Shown: piece by piece, positions 23,894 through 36,096 of the stretch
Position numbering within the stretch: position 1 is the first letter of the stretch
Layout: each line of letters starts with the position of its first letter
DNA from: Pseudomonas mandelii
Lineage (GTDB): Bacteria > Pseudomonadota > Gammaproteobacteria > Pseudomonadales > Pseudomonadaceae
Length of the DNA: 64,000 nucleotides
Direction: 5' to 3'
Assembly (NCBI RefSeq): GCF_900106065.1
Contig: NZ_LT629796.1
Coordinates: 4,619,501 to 4,683,500, forward strand
Translations under genes and position numbers: made by a program
Notes under the pieces: generated by a model
Told to the model about the DNA's origin: nothing
What the model saw: only the letters and a program-made list of their open reading frames with translations
Databases searched by the model: none

Positions 23894-26800
23894 GTGCGGC
23901 TCAAGTGCATAAAACTGGCCGGGTTCAAATCCTTCGTCGACCCGACCACCGTGAACTTCCCCAGCAACATGGCGGCCGTGGTAGGGCCCAATGGCTGCGG
24001 CAAGTCGAACATCATCGACGCCGTTCGCTGGGTGATGGGCGAAAGTTCGGCGAAGAACCTCCGTGGCGAGTCGATGACCGACGTCATCTTCAACGGTTCG
24101 ACCAGCCGTAAGCCCGTGAGTCAGGCGAGTATCGAGCTGGTGTTCGATAACTCCGACGGCACGCTGCTTGGCGAATACGCCGCCTATGCGGAAATTTCCA
24201 TTCGCCGCAAAGTGACCCGCGACAGCCAGACCACCTACTACCTCAACGGCACCAAATGCCGTCGTCGTGATATCACCGACATCTTTCTGGGCACAGGCCT
24301 GGGCCCTCGCAGCTATTCGATCATCGAGCAGGGGATGATCTCCAAGCTGATCGAGTCCAAGCCCGAAGACCTGCGCAACTTCATCGAAGAAGCGGCGGGC
24401 ATCTCCAAGTACAAGGAGCGTCGGCGCGAGACCGAAAACCGTATCCGTCGCACCCATGAAAACCTGGCCCGCCTGACCGATTTGCGTGAAGAACTCGAGC
24501 GTCAGCTGGAGCGTTTGCATCGCCAGGCCGAGGCCGCCAAGAAGTATCAGGAATACAAAGGCGAGGAGCGTCAGCTCAAGGCCCAGCTGTCGGCCCTGCG
24601 CTGGCAGGCTTTGAACGAACAGGTCGGGCAGCGCGAAGCAGTCATTGGCAATCAGGAAGTCACGTTCGAAGCGTTGGTCGCTGAACAGCGCAACGCCGAT
24701 GCGGCCATCGAGCGCTTGCGTGACGGGCACCATGATCTGTCCGAGCGCTTCAATCTGGTGCAGGGACGCTTCTATTCGGTCGGCGGCGACATCGCCCGGG
24801 TCGAGCAGAGCATCCAGCATGGTCAGCAGCGTTTGCGGCAGTTGCAGGATGATCTTAAAGAAGCCGAGCGTGCGCGACTGGAAACCGAATCTCACCTCGG
24901 CCACGACCGCACCTTGCTGCTGACCCTCGGTGAAGAGCTGGACATGCTCACGCCGGAGCAGGAAGTCACCAGCGCCGCCGCCGAAGAAGCCGCCGCTGCG
25001 CTGGAAGAATCCGAAACCACCATGCACGGCTGGCAGGAGCAGTGGGACACCTTCAACCTCACGGCCGCCGAGCCGCGTCGCCAGTCCGAGGTCCAGCAGT
25101 CACGCATTCAGCAACTCGAAACCAGCATGGAGCGTCTGGCCGATCGCCAGAAGCGACTTGGCGAAGAGCGCGCGTTCCTCTCGGCGGACCCGGAAGATGC
25201 GGCGATCATGGAGCTCAGTGAGCAACTGGCCGCGAGCGAGGCGACGCTTGAAGATTTACAGGCCAGCGAAGAGGCCCAGGTCGAACGCCTTGAGCAACTG
25301 CGTCAGGAATTGCAATTAGCGCTGCAAAATCAGCAGCAGGCCCAGGGTGATTTGCAGCGCCTCAACGGTCGCCTTGCGTCCCTTGAAGCCTTGCAGCAAG
25401 CCGCGCTCGATCCGGGCACCGGCACCGCGCAATGGCTGCGCGAACAGCACCTGGCGGACCGCCCGCGTCTGGCCGAAGGACTGAAAGTCGAGGCGGGTTG
25501 GGAGCTGGCGGTGGAAACCGTGCTCGGTGCCGACCTGCAAGCGGTGCTGGTGGACGACTTCGGCGATTTCGATCTGGCCGGTTTTGCCCAAGGCGATTTG
25601 CGTTTGCTCAGCCCGGCCAGTGATGGCGTGCGCGTACCGGGCAGCCTGCTTGACAAGGTTGAAGCGCAGATCGATCTGTCGCCCTGGCTGGGACAGGTCA
25701 AACCGGTTGAGAATCTTGAGCAAGCGTTGGCCCTGCGCAGTCAGCTAAGTGTCGGCCAGAGCTTGATCAGTCGCGACGGCTATTGGGTTGGCCGACACTT
25801 TCTACGTGTTCGCCGGGCCAGCGAAGCGGAAAGCGGCGTGCTCGCCCGTGGGCAGGAAATCCAGCGTCTGAGCATCGAGCGCGAAGAGCGCGAGGCCACG
25901 GTCGAAACCCTGGAAACCCAACTTCAGACGCTCAGGGCGCAGCAGCGCCAGCAGGAAAACGGTCGCGAACATTTGCGCCGTTTGCTGCAAGACGAAGCGC
26001 GTCAGCAAGGCGAATTGAAAGCTCAGTTGTCGGCCGGCAAGGCCAAGGTTGAGCAGCTGACGTTGCGTCGAACCCGCCTCGATGAAGAACTCACCGAGTT
26101 GGCCGAGCAACGGGCGCTGGAGCACGAAAACATCGGCGAAGCGCGCCTGCAATTGCAGGAAGCCCTCGACGCCATGGCGCTGGACACCGAGCAGCGCGAG
26201 TTGCTGCTGGCCCAGCGCGACAGCCTGCGCGAGCGACTCGATCGCGTGCGTCAGGAAGCCCGGCAACACAAGGATCACGCCCATCAGTTGGCGGTACGCC
26301 TCGGCTCGCTCAAGGCGCAACATGACTCGACGCGTCAGGCGCTGGAACGCCTGGAGATGCAGTCCGAGCGCCTGACCGAGAAACGCGAACAGCTGAGCCT
26401 CAATCTGGAGGAGGGCGAGGCACCGCTGGAAGAGCTGCGCCTGAAACTCGAAGAGTTGCTCGATAAGCGCATGACGGTCGACGAAGAAATGAAGTCGGCT
26501 CAGATCGCTCTGGAAGACGCTGACCGTGAATTGCGTGATGCGGAAAAACGACGCAACCAGGCCGAGCAGCAATCGCAGTTGATCCGTGGTCAGATGGAAA
26601 CCCAGCGCATGGAATGGCAAGCCCTGACTGTGCGACGCAAGACCCTCGAAGATCAGTTGCTTGAGGATGGCTACGACCTGCATGGCGTGCTCGCCACGCT
26701 GACCGCCGAGGCCAGCGAGAAAGACGCTGAAGAAGAACTCGAACGCATTGCCGCGCGCATTCAGCGCCTCGGTGCGATCAACCTGGCGGCCATCGACGAA

Positions 26801-27382
26801 TACCAGCAACAATCCGAGCGTAAACGTTATCTGGATGCGCAGAACGACGATCTGGTGGAAGCGCTGGACACTCTGGAAAACGTGATTCGCAAGATCGACA
26901 AGGAAACCCGAAACCGCTTCAAAGATACCTTTGATCAGATCAATGGCGGATTACAGGCCCTTTTCCCAAAAGTTTTCGGTGGAGGGCGCGCGTATTTGGA
27001 ACTGACGGGCGAAGATCTACTCGATACAGGGGTAACGATCATGGCGCAGCCGCCAGGAAAGAAGAACAGCACCATCCATTTGCTCTCCGGTGGCGAAAAA
27101 GCCCTGACCGCATTGGCCCTGGTTTTTGCGATCTTCAAGTTGAATCCGGCACCGTTCTGCATGCTCGATGAAGTTGACGCGCCGCTGGACGACGCGAACG
27201 TTGGACGCTACGCACGGTTGGTCAAAGAGATGTCGCAGACGGTTCAGTTCATCTACATCACCCACAACAAGATCGCCATGGAAATGGCCGATCAACTGAT
27301 GGGTGTAACGATGCACGAACCGGGTTGTTCGCGTCTGGTGGCAGTGGATGTCGAGGAGGCGATGGCGATGGTGGAGGCCTGA
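23894..27382 (+). CDS. smc: Chromosome segregation protein SMC
   Basis: A 1162-residue SMC ATPase that compacts and helps segregate the chromosome. The Walker A motif GPNGCGKS is at residues 31-38. Two long coiled coils flank a central hinge (about 500-650), and the C-terminal head has the signature LLSGGEKALTALAL and Walker B CMLDEVDAPLDD. The GTG at 23894 is taken as start because it begins the conserved MRLKCIKLAGFKSF; further upstream the frame overlaps the regulator gene. zipA and ligA follow, the known order in Pseudomonas. Confidence 0.96.
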   Translation: MRLKCIKLAGFKSFVDPTTVNFPSNMAAVVGPNGCGKSNIIDAVRWVMGESSAKNLRGESMTDVIFNGSTSRKPVSQASIELVFDNSDGTLLGEYAAYAEISIRRKVTRDSQTTYYLNGTKCRRRDITDIFLGTGLGPRSYSIIEQGMISKLIESKPEDLRNFIEEAAGISKYKERRRETENRIRRTHENLARLTDLREELERQLERLHRQAEAAKKYQEYKGEERQLKAQLSALRWQALNEQVGQREAVIGNQEVTFEALVAEQRNADAAIERLRDGHHDLSERFNLVQGRFYSVGGDIARVEQSIQHGQQRLRQLQDDLKEAERARLETESHLGHDRTLLLTLGEELDMLTPEQEVTSAAAEEAAAALEESETTMHGWQEQWDTFNLTAAEPRRQSEVQQSRIQQLETSMERLADRQKRLGEERAFLSADPEDAAIMELSEQLAASEATLEDLQASEEAQVERLEQLRQELQLALQNQQQAQGDLQRLNGRLASLEALQQAALDPGTGTAQWLREQHLADRPRLAEGLKVEAGWELAVETVLGADLQAVLVDDFGDFDLAGFAQGDLRLLSPASDGVRVPGSLLDKVEAQIDLSPWLGQVKPVENLEQALALRSQLSVGQSLISRDGYWVGRHFLRVRRASEAESGVLARGQEIQRLSIEREEREATVETLETQLQTLRAQQRQQENGREHLRRLLQDEARQQGELKAQLSAGKAKVEQLTLRRTRLDEELTELAEQRALEHENIGEARLQLQEALDAMALDTEQRELLLAQRDSLRERLDRVRQEARQHKDHAHQLAVRLGSLKAQHDSTRQALERLEMQSERLTEKREQLSLNLEEGEAPLEELRLKLEELLDKRMTVDEEMKSAQIALEDADRELRDAEKRRNQAEQQSQLIRGQMETQRMEWQALTVRRKTLEDQLLEDGYDLHGVLATLTAEASEKDAEEELERIAARIQRLGAINLAAIDEYQQQSERKRYLDAQNDDLVEALDTLENVIRKIDKETRNRFKDTFDQINGGLQALFPKVFGGGRAYLELTGEDLLDTGVTIMAQPPGKKNSTIHLLSGGEKALTALALVFAIFKLNPAPFCMLDEVDAPLDDANVGRYARLVKEMSQTVQFIYITHNKIAMEMADQLMGVTMHEPGCSRLVAVDVEEAMAMVEA

Positions 27383-27640
27383 GCCGGTGCTTGTAGGGCA
27401 AGTATTTTTGGTCTATAGGACTTTTTTACCTGTCTTGACTTGCTGGCCAATCGACATATTCGCGCGAGCCATTGTGACAGACGGTGTAAAGTTGCCTTTG
27501 GTCGTGCTAGTTTAATGTCAATTTTTCGTATACGTGGGCAAAACGCCTGTCAGAACATAGAGTTGGCGCCACGTTTTAAAGCGGTTTACGAGTTGTAAAC
27601 CCCTTATTTTTCAGCATTTTTTATAGAGGCACGGGATTAC

Positions 27641-28495
27641 ATGGAAATCGGTCTGCGCGAGTGGCTGATCGTCATCGGCATTATTGTCATTGCCGGTATT
27701 CTTTTCGATGGCTGGCGTCGCATGCGCGGCGGCAAGGGAAAACTGAAATTCCGTCTTGACCGAAGTTTGTCCAACCTGCCGGACGAGGACACCAGCGCCG
27801 AGCTGTTGGGCCCGCCCCGCGTGCTGGACACGCATAAGGAACCGCAACTGGACGAGCATGATCTGCCGTCGGTGAGCATGCCTGCCCGTGAACCGCGTGA
27901 ATCGGGTTCCAAGCGCGGCAAGCGTGGCCATGGCGAGCCTTCCCAGGGCGACATGAACCTCAGCCTGGACCTGGACGGCGGCCCGAGCTTCAGCAGCCGT
28001 GACGACGACTTCCCGGATGACACCAAGTCCTCGCCGTCGGTCAGCGACAAGGAACAACCGCAAGCCGAAGAAGTGCTGGTGATCAGCGTGATCTGCCGTG
28101 ACGCTGCCGGCTTCAAGGGCCCGGCGTTGTTGCAGAACATTCTGGAGAGCGGTCTGCGTTTCGGCGAAATGGATATTTTCCACCGTCACGAGAGCATGGC
28201 CGGCAACGGTGAGGTGTTGTTCTCCATGGCCAATGCGGTCAAGCCGGGCGTCTTCGATCTGGACGACATCGACCACTTCAGCACGCCGGCGGTGAGCTTC
28301 TTCCTCGGCCTGCCAGGCCCGCGTCATCCGAAGCAAGCCTTCGACGTGATGGTGGCCGCGGCGCGCAAATTGTCCCAGGAGCTGAACGGCGAACTGAAAG
28401 ACGACCAGCGCAGCGTGCTGACCGCCCAGACGATCGAGCATTACCGTCAGCGCATCGTCGAATTCGAACGTCGCGCCCTGACCCAGAAGCGTTGA
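27641..28495 (+). CDS. zipA: Cell division protein ZipA
   Basis: A 284-residue inner-membrane division protein. One N-terminal transmembrane helix (about residues 7-24, [17 protein letters not shown]) is followed by a charged, low-complexity linker (about 25-140) and the C-terminal FtsZ-binding domain (about 145-280, [11 protein letters not shown] and [16 protein letters not shown]). It anchors the FtsZ ring to the membrane. It lies 258 bases after smc, a gap with room for its own promoter but no other feature that I can name. Confidence 0.94.
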   Translation: MEIGLREWLIVIGIIVIAGILFDGWRRMRGGKGKLKFRLDRSLSNLPDEDTSAELLGPPRVLDTHKEPQLDEHDLPSVSMPAREPRESGSKRGKRGHGEPSQGDMNLSLDLDGGPSFSSRDDDFPDDTKSSPSVSDKEQPQAEEVLVISVICRDAAGFKGPALLQNILESGLRFGEMDIFHRHESMAGNGEVLFSMANAVKPGVFDLDDIDHFSTPAVSFFLGLPGPRHPKQAFDVMVAAARKLSQELNGELKDDQRSVLTAQTIEHYRQRIVEFERRALTQKR

Positions 28496-28545
28496 TTCAA
28501 AAGGTTGTCCCCGCGCGGTGCGCGGGACGATCAGCAAAATAGATT

Positions 28546-30944
<2,399 letters not shown>

Positions 30945-30952
30945 CACTCAAC

Positions 30953-31050
30953 CTGTGGCGAGGGAGCTTGCTCCCGTTCGACTGCGCAGCAGTCGCCAAG
31001 ACTTCGGGGACCGCTTCGCAGCCCAGCGGGAGCAAGCTCCCTCGCCACAG
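30953..31050. repeat. REP pair, GGGAGCTTGCTCCC type
   Basis: Inverted copies at 30953-30995 and 31024-31050 of the second REP family (GGCGAGGGAGCTTGCTCCCG), between ligA and the metallopeptidase gene. Confidence 0.85.
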
Positions 31051-31112
31051 AAAACGGAACGATCCTCGCTGGGGAATGATCTAGTCTTGGCAAGCCTCAG
31101 GGAGAGATCGCC

Positions 31113-32279
31113 ATGTACCGCTTCTTCGAACAGCTCAGCTCACGCATCGCCGCGCCCTTCATGGGTGGAAGTTCGCGCAACAGCAAGGTCTGGCAGTGCC
31201 GCTGCGGGCAGTCGCTTTTCTTTCGTAACAGCCAGTGCCTGGCCTGTTCGGCAGCGTTGGGCTATCAGCCGGAGCAGAGTCGCCTGTCCTCGCTGCAACC
31301 GGGTGTGCTGGCGGATACCTGGTTGCTTGACGCCGACCCCGAAGCCGGCCTGTTCCGGCGCTGCGCCAACCTCGATTCCCCGGCTGCGTGTAATTGGCTG
31401 CTGGCCGCCAATGACCACGATGCGCTGTGCATCGCCTGTAGCCTGAATCGCACCATCCCTGACCTGTCAATTGCCGAAAACCACGAACGCTGGCGTCAGG
31501 TCGAAACCGCCAAGCGGCGTCTGGTCGCGCAGTTGATCAGCCTGGGATTGCAGGTGATTCCCAAAAGCGTCGACGAACAGACCGGTCTCGCCTTCGATTT
31601 CATCGGTGTTGACCTGGAAGGCAAACCGCCGACCACGGGGCATGCCAATGGCCTGATCACCCTCGATATCAAGGAAGCCGATGACGCCCACCGCGAAAAG
31701 GTCCGGGTGCAAATGCACGAGCCTTATCGCACGCTGCTCGGGCATTTTCGTCATGAAGTCGGGCATTACTACTGGGACCGGCTGATCGCCAACAGTCATT
31801 GGCTGGAACCGTTCCGCAACCTGTTCGGCGACGAGCGTCTCAGCTACGCCGACGCCCTCGAACGCCATTATCAGCAAGGCGCACCGCTCGACTGGCAGCA
31901 GCAATGTGTCAGCGCCTACGCCACCATGCATCCATGGGAAGACTGGGCGGAAACCTGGGCGCATTACCTGCACATGATGGACGCGGTGGACACGGCGCTG
32001 GGGTTTGGCATGAGCGCGCGCGAGATGGATTTCGACTACCAGCCATTCCCGCTCGACACGCTCTACGATCCACAGCATCCCGGCGGCGCGGCGTTCCTGT
32101 CGTTCGTCAACGCATGGATCGAACTGGCCGGCATGCTCAACGAGCTGTCGCGGAGCATGGGGCAGCCGGATTTCTATCCGTTCGTCCTGCCACCCGCGGT
32201 TATCGCCAAACTGCACTTCATCCATCTGGTGATCCAGCAGGAGGGCGGCAGGGCGGATGAGGTGTTGCAAGACCTGTAG
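31113..32279 (+). CDS. Putative zinc-binding metallopeptidase family protein
   Basis: A 388-residue protein with an N-terminal zinc ribbon (CRCG at about 29-32 and CLAC at about 44-47) and an HExxH motif in RHEVGHYYWD (about residue 211), typical of zinc metallopeptidases. A second conserved region, HPWEDWAETWAHYLH, may supply the third metal ligand. It fits the uncharacterised zinc-binding metallopeptidase family (DUF2248-like). No signal peptide; probably cytoplasmic. Substrate unknown. It lies between ligA and the 4.5S RNA gene. Confidence 0.82.
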   Translation: MYRFFEQLSSRIAAPFMGGSSRNSKVWQCRCGQSLFFRNSQCLACSAALGYQPEQSRLSSLQPGVLADTWLLDADPEAGLFRRCANLDSPAACNWLLAANDHDALCIACSLNRTIPDLSIAENHERWRQVETAKRRLVAQLISLGLQVIPKSVDEQTGLAFDFIGVDLEGKPPTTGHANGLITLDIKEADDAHREKVRVQMHEPYRTLLGHFRHEVGHYYWDRLIANSHWLEPFRNLFGDERLSYADALERHYQQGAPLDWQQQCVSAYATMHPWEDWAETWAHYLHMMDAVDTALGFGMSAREMDFDYQPFPLDTLYDPQHPGGAAFLSFVNAWIELAGMLNELSRSMGQPDFYPFVLPPAVIAKLHFIHLVIQQEGGRADEVLQDL

Positions 32280-32395
32280 CCGCCTGCATTCACTTGCAGC
32301 AGCCTCGCAAGCTCGATAGCTGCTACATGACTACGGTGTTCTGCAGACTTTGCATGTCCTTGAACCAGCACATATTTTTTAATCCCCCCGAACGG

Positions 32396-32423
32396 TTGTA
32401 ACTTCGTCCCAGATAGGTACAAT
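32396..32423 (+). promoter_or_regulatory. Sigma-70 promoter of the 4.5S RNA gene
   Basis: TTGTAA (32396-32401), a 16-base spacer and TACAAT (32418-32423), placing the start near 32430, some 20 bases before the mature RNA. Confidence 0.7.
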
Positions 32424-32450
32424 GGCGCGGCTCGCCGTCAGGTGAGCGTC

Positions 32451-32573
32451 GTTATGGTGACCCCATCGGTCCCCCCGCAACGATTACCCGTGAACCTGGT
32501 CAGATCCGGAAGGAAGCAGCCACAGCGGGAACATTGTGTGCCGGGGTGTGGCTGGTGGGGTTGCCTCCATAAC
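32451..32573 (+). ncRNA. ffs: 4.5S signal recognition particle RNA
   Basis: The conserved domain IV loop GGTCAGATCCGGAAGGAAGC lies at about 32498-32517, with the flanking CCGCAACGATTACCCGTGAA and GTGTGCCGGGGTGTGGCTGG segments that form the long hairpin. Outer ends GTTATGG and CCATAAC pair, so the limits include the precursor stem; the mature RNA may be a few bases shorter at each end. With Ffh it targets inner-membrane proteins to the translocon. Confidence 0.93.
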
Positions 32574-32577
32574 GCAC

Positions 32578-32599
32578 CGCGAGCCCTCTCTCGCGTTTT
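32578..32599 (+). terminator. Terminator of the 4.5S RNA gene
   Basis: CGCGAG, six-base loop, CTCGCG, then TTTT; five bases after the RNA end. Confidence 0.75.
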
Positions 32600-32684
32600 C
32601 TGTCTGAAAATACTTAGTGTGTGTTGCTGCCATGGCCCTTGATCCAGGCGGTTTTTTGTCGTTCCTGATTTTTAGAATGAATAT

Positions 32685-32731
32685 AAAAAAGGAGGCCGAT
32701 GTGTCGTATCAGACACGTCGGCCTCCTTTTT
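32685..32731. terminator. Strong hairpin terminator of the XRE gene
   Basis: AAAAAGGAGGCCGATGTGTC and its near-perfect complement GACACGTCGGCCTCCTTTTT enclose a short loop. It lies 12 bases beyond the end of the minus-strand XRE gene, and the A and T runs let it act in both directions. Confidence 0.9.
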
Positions 32732-32742
32732 CATTTCCGCCA

Positions 32743-33057
32743 CTAAGGCTTGGACAAGGCCTGGTCAACCGCTGCGATCAGCTTTCCCAGATCCTTCGGG
32801 GTGGCTTTATGGATGACACCGAACAGATACGCCCGCTGTTCATCTTCATCACCCATATCGGCGAAAAAGGCTTTCAGCTTTACGTCCAGCACGTCGGCAA
32901 GCAAGAACAAGGCTTCGACGCTGGGGGTATAGGTTCCGGTTTCAAAGCGGCTGATGGTTTTGGGGTCAAAACCGGTTTTTTCGCCGAGTTCAGCCTGAGT
33001 AAGCCCCGCGACCTTGCGGTAGCGTCGGATGGCCGGACCCAAACTTGAAATTTGCAT
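32743..33057 (-). CDS. XRE family helix-turn-helix regulator
   Basis: A 104-residue protein with an N-terminal Cro/C1-type helix-turn-helix (residues about 8-62: LGPAIRRYRKVAGLTQAEL, TGFDPKTISRFETG, PSVEALFLLADVL) and a short C-terminal extension (about 63-104) of unknown role. A single regulator gene with its own strong terminator, between ffs and a cyclic-di-GMP type gene. The target is not evident. Confidence 0.88.
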   Translation of the reverse strand: MQISSLGPAIRRYRKVAGLTQAELGEKTGFDPKTISRFETGTYTPSVEALFLLADVLDVKLKAFFADMGDEDEQRAYLFGVIHKATPKDLGKLIAAVDQALSKP

Positions 33058-33360
33058 CGCTCAATTCCCATTTAGAATCAAGAACTTAACGATAGATTTT
33101 CGCATTAGACAACCGCATGATCCATCACCTTGCTTTGCAAAATGTGATGCGTTTCGTAGAATCGCCGCCAATAAGGGGTGATTGGTGATCTGTTTCCAGA
33201 AAATGGGCAACGCCAAACCGCCAGCATTGCGCTCCTTTGCCGGCCTTGCACGAGGTTTTTGAGACTAGCCGATCTTCGGTTCTGCGCGGTCATCAAATGC
33301 GGGTCATGGAGTGAACACGTGTTTGCGCAGTCCCACCGCTAGCGACAGCGAGCCTGATTC
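33058..33360. other. Intergenic region between XRE gene and PAS-GGDEF-EAL gene
   Basis: About 300 bases upstream of both divergent genes. It presumably holds both promoters; I see no RNA gene, no strong hairpin and no clear operator. Confidence 0.45.
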
Positions 33361-35061
33361 ATGGATGAGAAATACCGCAGGGCCGTGGATGCCGCCGCCA
33401 TTTTTTCCGAGACGGACCTGAGCGGCCGGATCACCCACGTCAATGATCAGTTCTGCGCCGTGTCCGGTTATAGCCGCGACGAGTTGCTCGGGCAGAACCA
33501 CCGTCTCCTCAACTCCGGCGTGCACACCGCTGATTTCTTCGCCGGTATGTGGCGCACCATCGCGCTGGGCAACGTCTGGAAGGGCGAAATCTGCAATCGC
33601 GCCAAGGATGGCAGCCTGTACTGGGTCGAAAGCACCATGGTGCCCGTGCTCAATGACGACACCGGACGGGTCGACCGATACCTGTCGATTCGTTTCGATA
33701 TCAGCGAAAAACGCCAGTTGTTGCATTCCCTGCAATGGCGGGTCGGGCACGACGTGCTGACCGGGCTGCCCAATCGCGCGTTCCTCTCGGATCTGCTGGA
33801 TCAGGCGCTGGAGTTCTCCCGAAAGGAAAACATCCCGCTCGCCGTGTGCATGCTCGACCTTGACGGGTTCAAGGCGGTCAACGATGGCTACGGTCACGCC
33901 AGTGGCGATCAATTATTGGTTGAAGTGGCCAAGCGTTTGCGCCACATCGTGCGCGGCGAAGATGTCGTGGCGCGGTTGGCCGGTGACGAGTTCGTGCTGG
34001 TGTTGCGTTACGTGCGGGATCTGCCGGAGTTGCGCGCGGCGCTGAACCGGGTGCTGGGGGCGATTTCGGCGCCGTATACCTTGCACGGCAAGGACATCAA
34101 TGTGTTCGCCAGCATCGGCGTTACGCTGTTCCCACTCGACCATGAAGATGCCGAAACCCTGCTGCGTCACGCCGATCAAGCCATGTACGTGGCCAAGCAG
34201 CGCGGGCGCAACCGATTCCATCTGTTCGACGTGTCCAGGGATCAGGAGGTCAAGGCCACTCACCAGACGGTAGAGCGCGTGCGCCAGGCGCTGGCCGCCG
34301 ATGAGTTGCGTCTGCATTTCCAGCCCAAGGTCAACATGCGCCTTGGCGTGGTGGTCGGCTTCGAGGCGCTGTTGCGCTGGGAGCACCCGCAAAACGGCAT
34401 GGTGCCGGCCCGGGAGTTTTTGCCGTTTGTGGAAGAGACGGACCTGATCGTCGACATCGGTGAATGGGTGATGGATCAGGTGCTGACGCAGTTGCACCAC
34501 TGGCAGCAGGCGGGGCAGGGCTGGCCGATCAGCATTAATATCGCGGCACGGCATTTTCAGCGCGCGGATTTCGTCGACCGGCTCAGGCACGTCCTCGCCC
34601 GGCATGCCGACATCGCGCCGCAGATGCTCGACCTGGAAATTGTCGAGTCGGTGGCGGTCGAGAATATCCAGCACGTCAGCGACTGTTTGCAGGCCTGTCA
34701 GGCGCTGGGGGTGCAGTTTTCACTGGGCGACTTCGGCACTGGCTATTCGTCGCTGAGCTACCTCAAGCGATTGCGCACCCAAACCATCAAGATCGATAAG
34801 TCGTTTGTGCGTGACATTCTGGACGATCGCGATGATCTGGCGCTGGCCACGGCGGTGATCGGTCTGGCCCGGGCGTTTGGCCGGCAGGTGATTGCTGAAG
34901 GACTGCAAAGTATCGAGCACGGTGAGTTGCTGTTGCGACTGGGGTGTGAAGTGGCTCAAGGCTATTTCATCGCCCGGCCAATGCCCCCCGCCGACGTGCC
35001 GGGTTGGGTCGCGGGGTTCGTCGCTCCGCCGCAATGGCAAGCGCTGGATCAGGTTGGCTGA
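33361..35061 (+). CDS. PAS-GGDEF-EAL cyclic-di-GMP signalling protein
   Basis: A 566-residue cytoplasmic protein: PAS domain (about 1-115), GGDEF domain (about 125-285) and EAL domain (about 305-550). The GGDEF signature is AGDEF (207-211), a variant still seen in active cyclases, and an inhibitory site RGED (198-201) lies five residues before it. The EAL domain keeps E335 (EALLRW), N393, E426, D457, K477, E513 and Q533, but the DDFGTG motif reads GDFGTG: G456 replaces the first metal-binding Asp. Phosphodiesterase activity may therefore be weak. No transmembrane segment; the PAS domain probably senses an internal signal. The start may lie slightly upstream. Confidence 0.9.
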   Translation: MDEKYRRAVDAAAIFSETDLSGRITHVNDQFCAVSGYSRDELLGQNHRLLNSGVHTADFFAGMWRTIALGNVWKGEICNRAKDGSLYWVESTMVPVLNDDTGRVDRYLSIRFDISEKRQLLHSLQWRVGHDVLTGLPNRAFLSDLLDQALEFSRKENIPLAVCMLDLDGFKAVNDGYGHASGDQLLVEVAKRLRHIVRGEDVVARLAGDEFVLVLRYVRDLPELRAALNRVLGAISAPYTLHGKDINVFASIGVTLFPLDHEDAETLLRHADQAMYVAKQRGRNRFHLFDVSRDQEVKATHQTVERVRQALAADELRLHFQPKVNMRLGVVVGFEALLRWEHPQNGMVPAREFLPFVEETDLIVDIGEWVMDQVLTQLHHWQQAGQGWPISINIAARHFQRADFVDRLRHVLARHADIAPQMLDLEIVESVAVENIQHVSDCLQACQALGVQFSLGDFGTGYSSLSYLKRLRTQTIKIDKSFVRDILDDRDDLALATAVIGLARAFGRQVIAEGLQSIEHGELLLRLGCEVAQGYFIARPMPPADVPGWVAGFVAPPQWQALDQVG

Positions 35062-35085
35062 AGTTCTGTAATCGACACTTATCCA

Positions 35086-35177
35086 CTGTAGGAGCGAGCC
35101 TGCTCGCGATAGCAATCTGGCAGTCGCCATCAGTGTTGAATGGCAAACCGCTATCGCGAGCAGGCTCGCTCCCACAG
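35086..35177. repeat. REP pair, GAGCCTGCTCGCGATAGC type
   Basis: Inverted copies at 35086-35113 and 35150-35177 (GGAGCGAGCCTGCTCGCGAT) between the convergent signalling and binding-protein genes. Confidence 0.85.
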
Positions 35178-35202
35178 GTTTCGTGTTGATCAGAGGATTT
35201 GC

Positions 35203-35952
35203 TTAAAGTGTGCCAGGCCCCGAACCGATATAAAGTCGGATAATGTCATCAATCTCCCCCGACATTTTCATCCGCAGCAACGTGCGCAGTATGCGTTGCA
35301 CCGGCACCTTGGGGTCATTGCGCACGTAGCAGCCGACGCTCTGTTCTTCCAGCACCGCCACGCCTTTGAGTTGCTTGTCGGGTAACAGGCGCTGATTGAA
35401 CCAGTCCAGTGTCCATTGATTGCTCACGGCATAGCGATAGCGCCCGGCGTGGAGTTTTTCCAGCACTTGTTCCTGGTTGCGCGCGTCTTCGCGGTGCAAA
35501 CGGTCGGCATTGAACAGCGGTTGCAAGGTGGGGTAGGAGTAGCCGAGCACGGTGCCGATGGCTTGCCGCGACAAGTTCGCAGGCACCACCAAAGGCTGCG
35601 GATCCTGCCGGCTGATCAGCATGTCGCGCTGAAACCAGAGGGGAATGCTCCAGAGGTAGTCGCCGGACTGATTCGGCAGCCAGGACTGCGCGGCATAGCA
35701 GCGGATATCGACCTCGCCGTGTTCCATGGCGCTTTGCACTCGCGCCCGGGGCAACACATGAAATTCGGCCGGCAAGCCGACCTGGGTCGCCAGGCTGAGC
35801 ATCACGTCATACAGGATGCCCTGGGTCACTTGCCCGCGTTCCAGTTGCACCATCGGCATCGCCCAACTGTCGGGCACCACAAAACGCAGCGGCGCTTCGG
35901 CGGCGGCGACGCTCAGACTTATCCACAGCAGTGCCCCCAAGGCAAAACGCAT
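35203..35952 (-). CDS. Periplasmic substrate-binding protein (SBP family 3-like)
   Basis: A 249-residue protein with a signal peptide (MRFALGALLWISLSVAAAEA) and the transporter substrate-binding fold of the amino acid binding family: strand LRFVVPDSWAMPM, GILYDVMLSLA, ARVQSAMEHGEVDI and the second lobe with GTVLGYSY. The ATG at 35952 is chosen over one seven codons upstream because it has a GGAG site at good spacing and a cleaner signal peptide. No permease genes are next to it, so it may act as a lone sensor or scavenging protein; ligand unknown. Confidence 0.82.
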   Translation of the reverse strand: MRFALGALLWISLSVAAAEAPLRFVVPDSWAMPMVQLERGQVTQGILYDVMLSLATQVGLPAEFHVLPRARVQSAMEHGEVDIRCYAAQSWLPNQSGDYLWSIPLWFQRDMLISRQDPQPLVVPANLSRQAIGTVLGYSYPTLQPLFNADRLHREDARNQEQVLEKLHAGRYRYAVSNQWTLDWFNQRLLPDKQLKGVAVLEEQSVGCYVRNDPKVPVQRILRTLLRMKMSGEIDDIIRLYIGSGPGTL

Positions 35953-36096
35953 AAACGCTCCGGTACGTCGCAAACCTGAGCCGATAAAAGCCCCCCAAAG
36001 TGCATCTTAGCCAGATTAGACGAGCGCACCGGATGCAATTTTGGCCTTGCTCCGCTAGCATTAGCCGCTTCTGTTCCTTCGTTGCGACGGTTTTCG

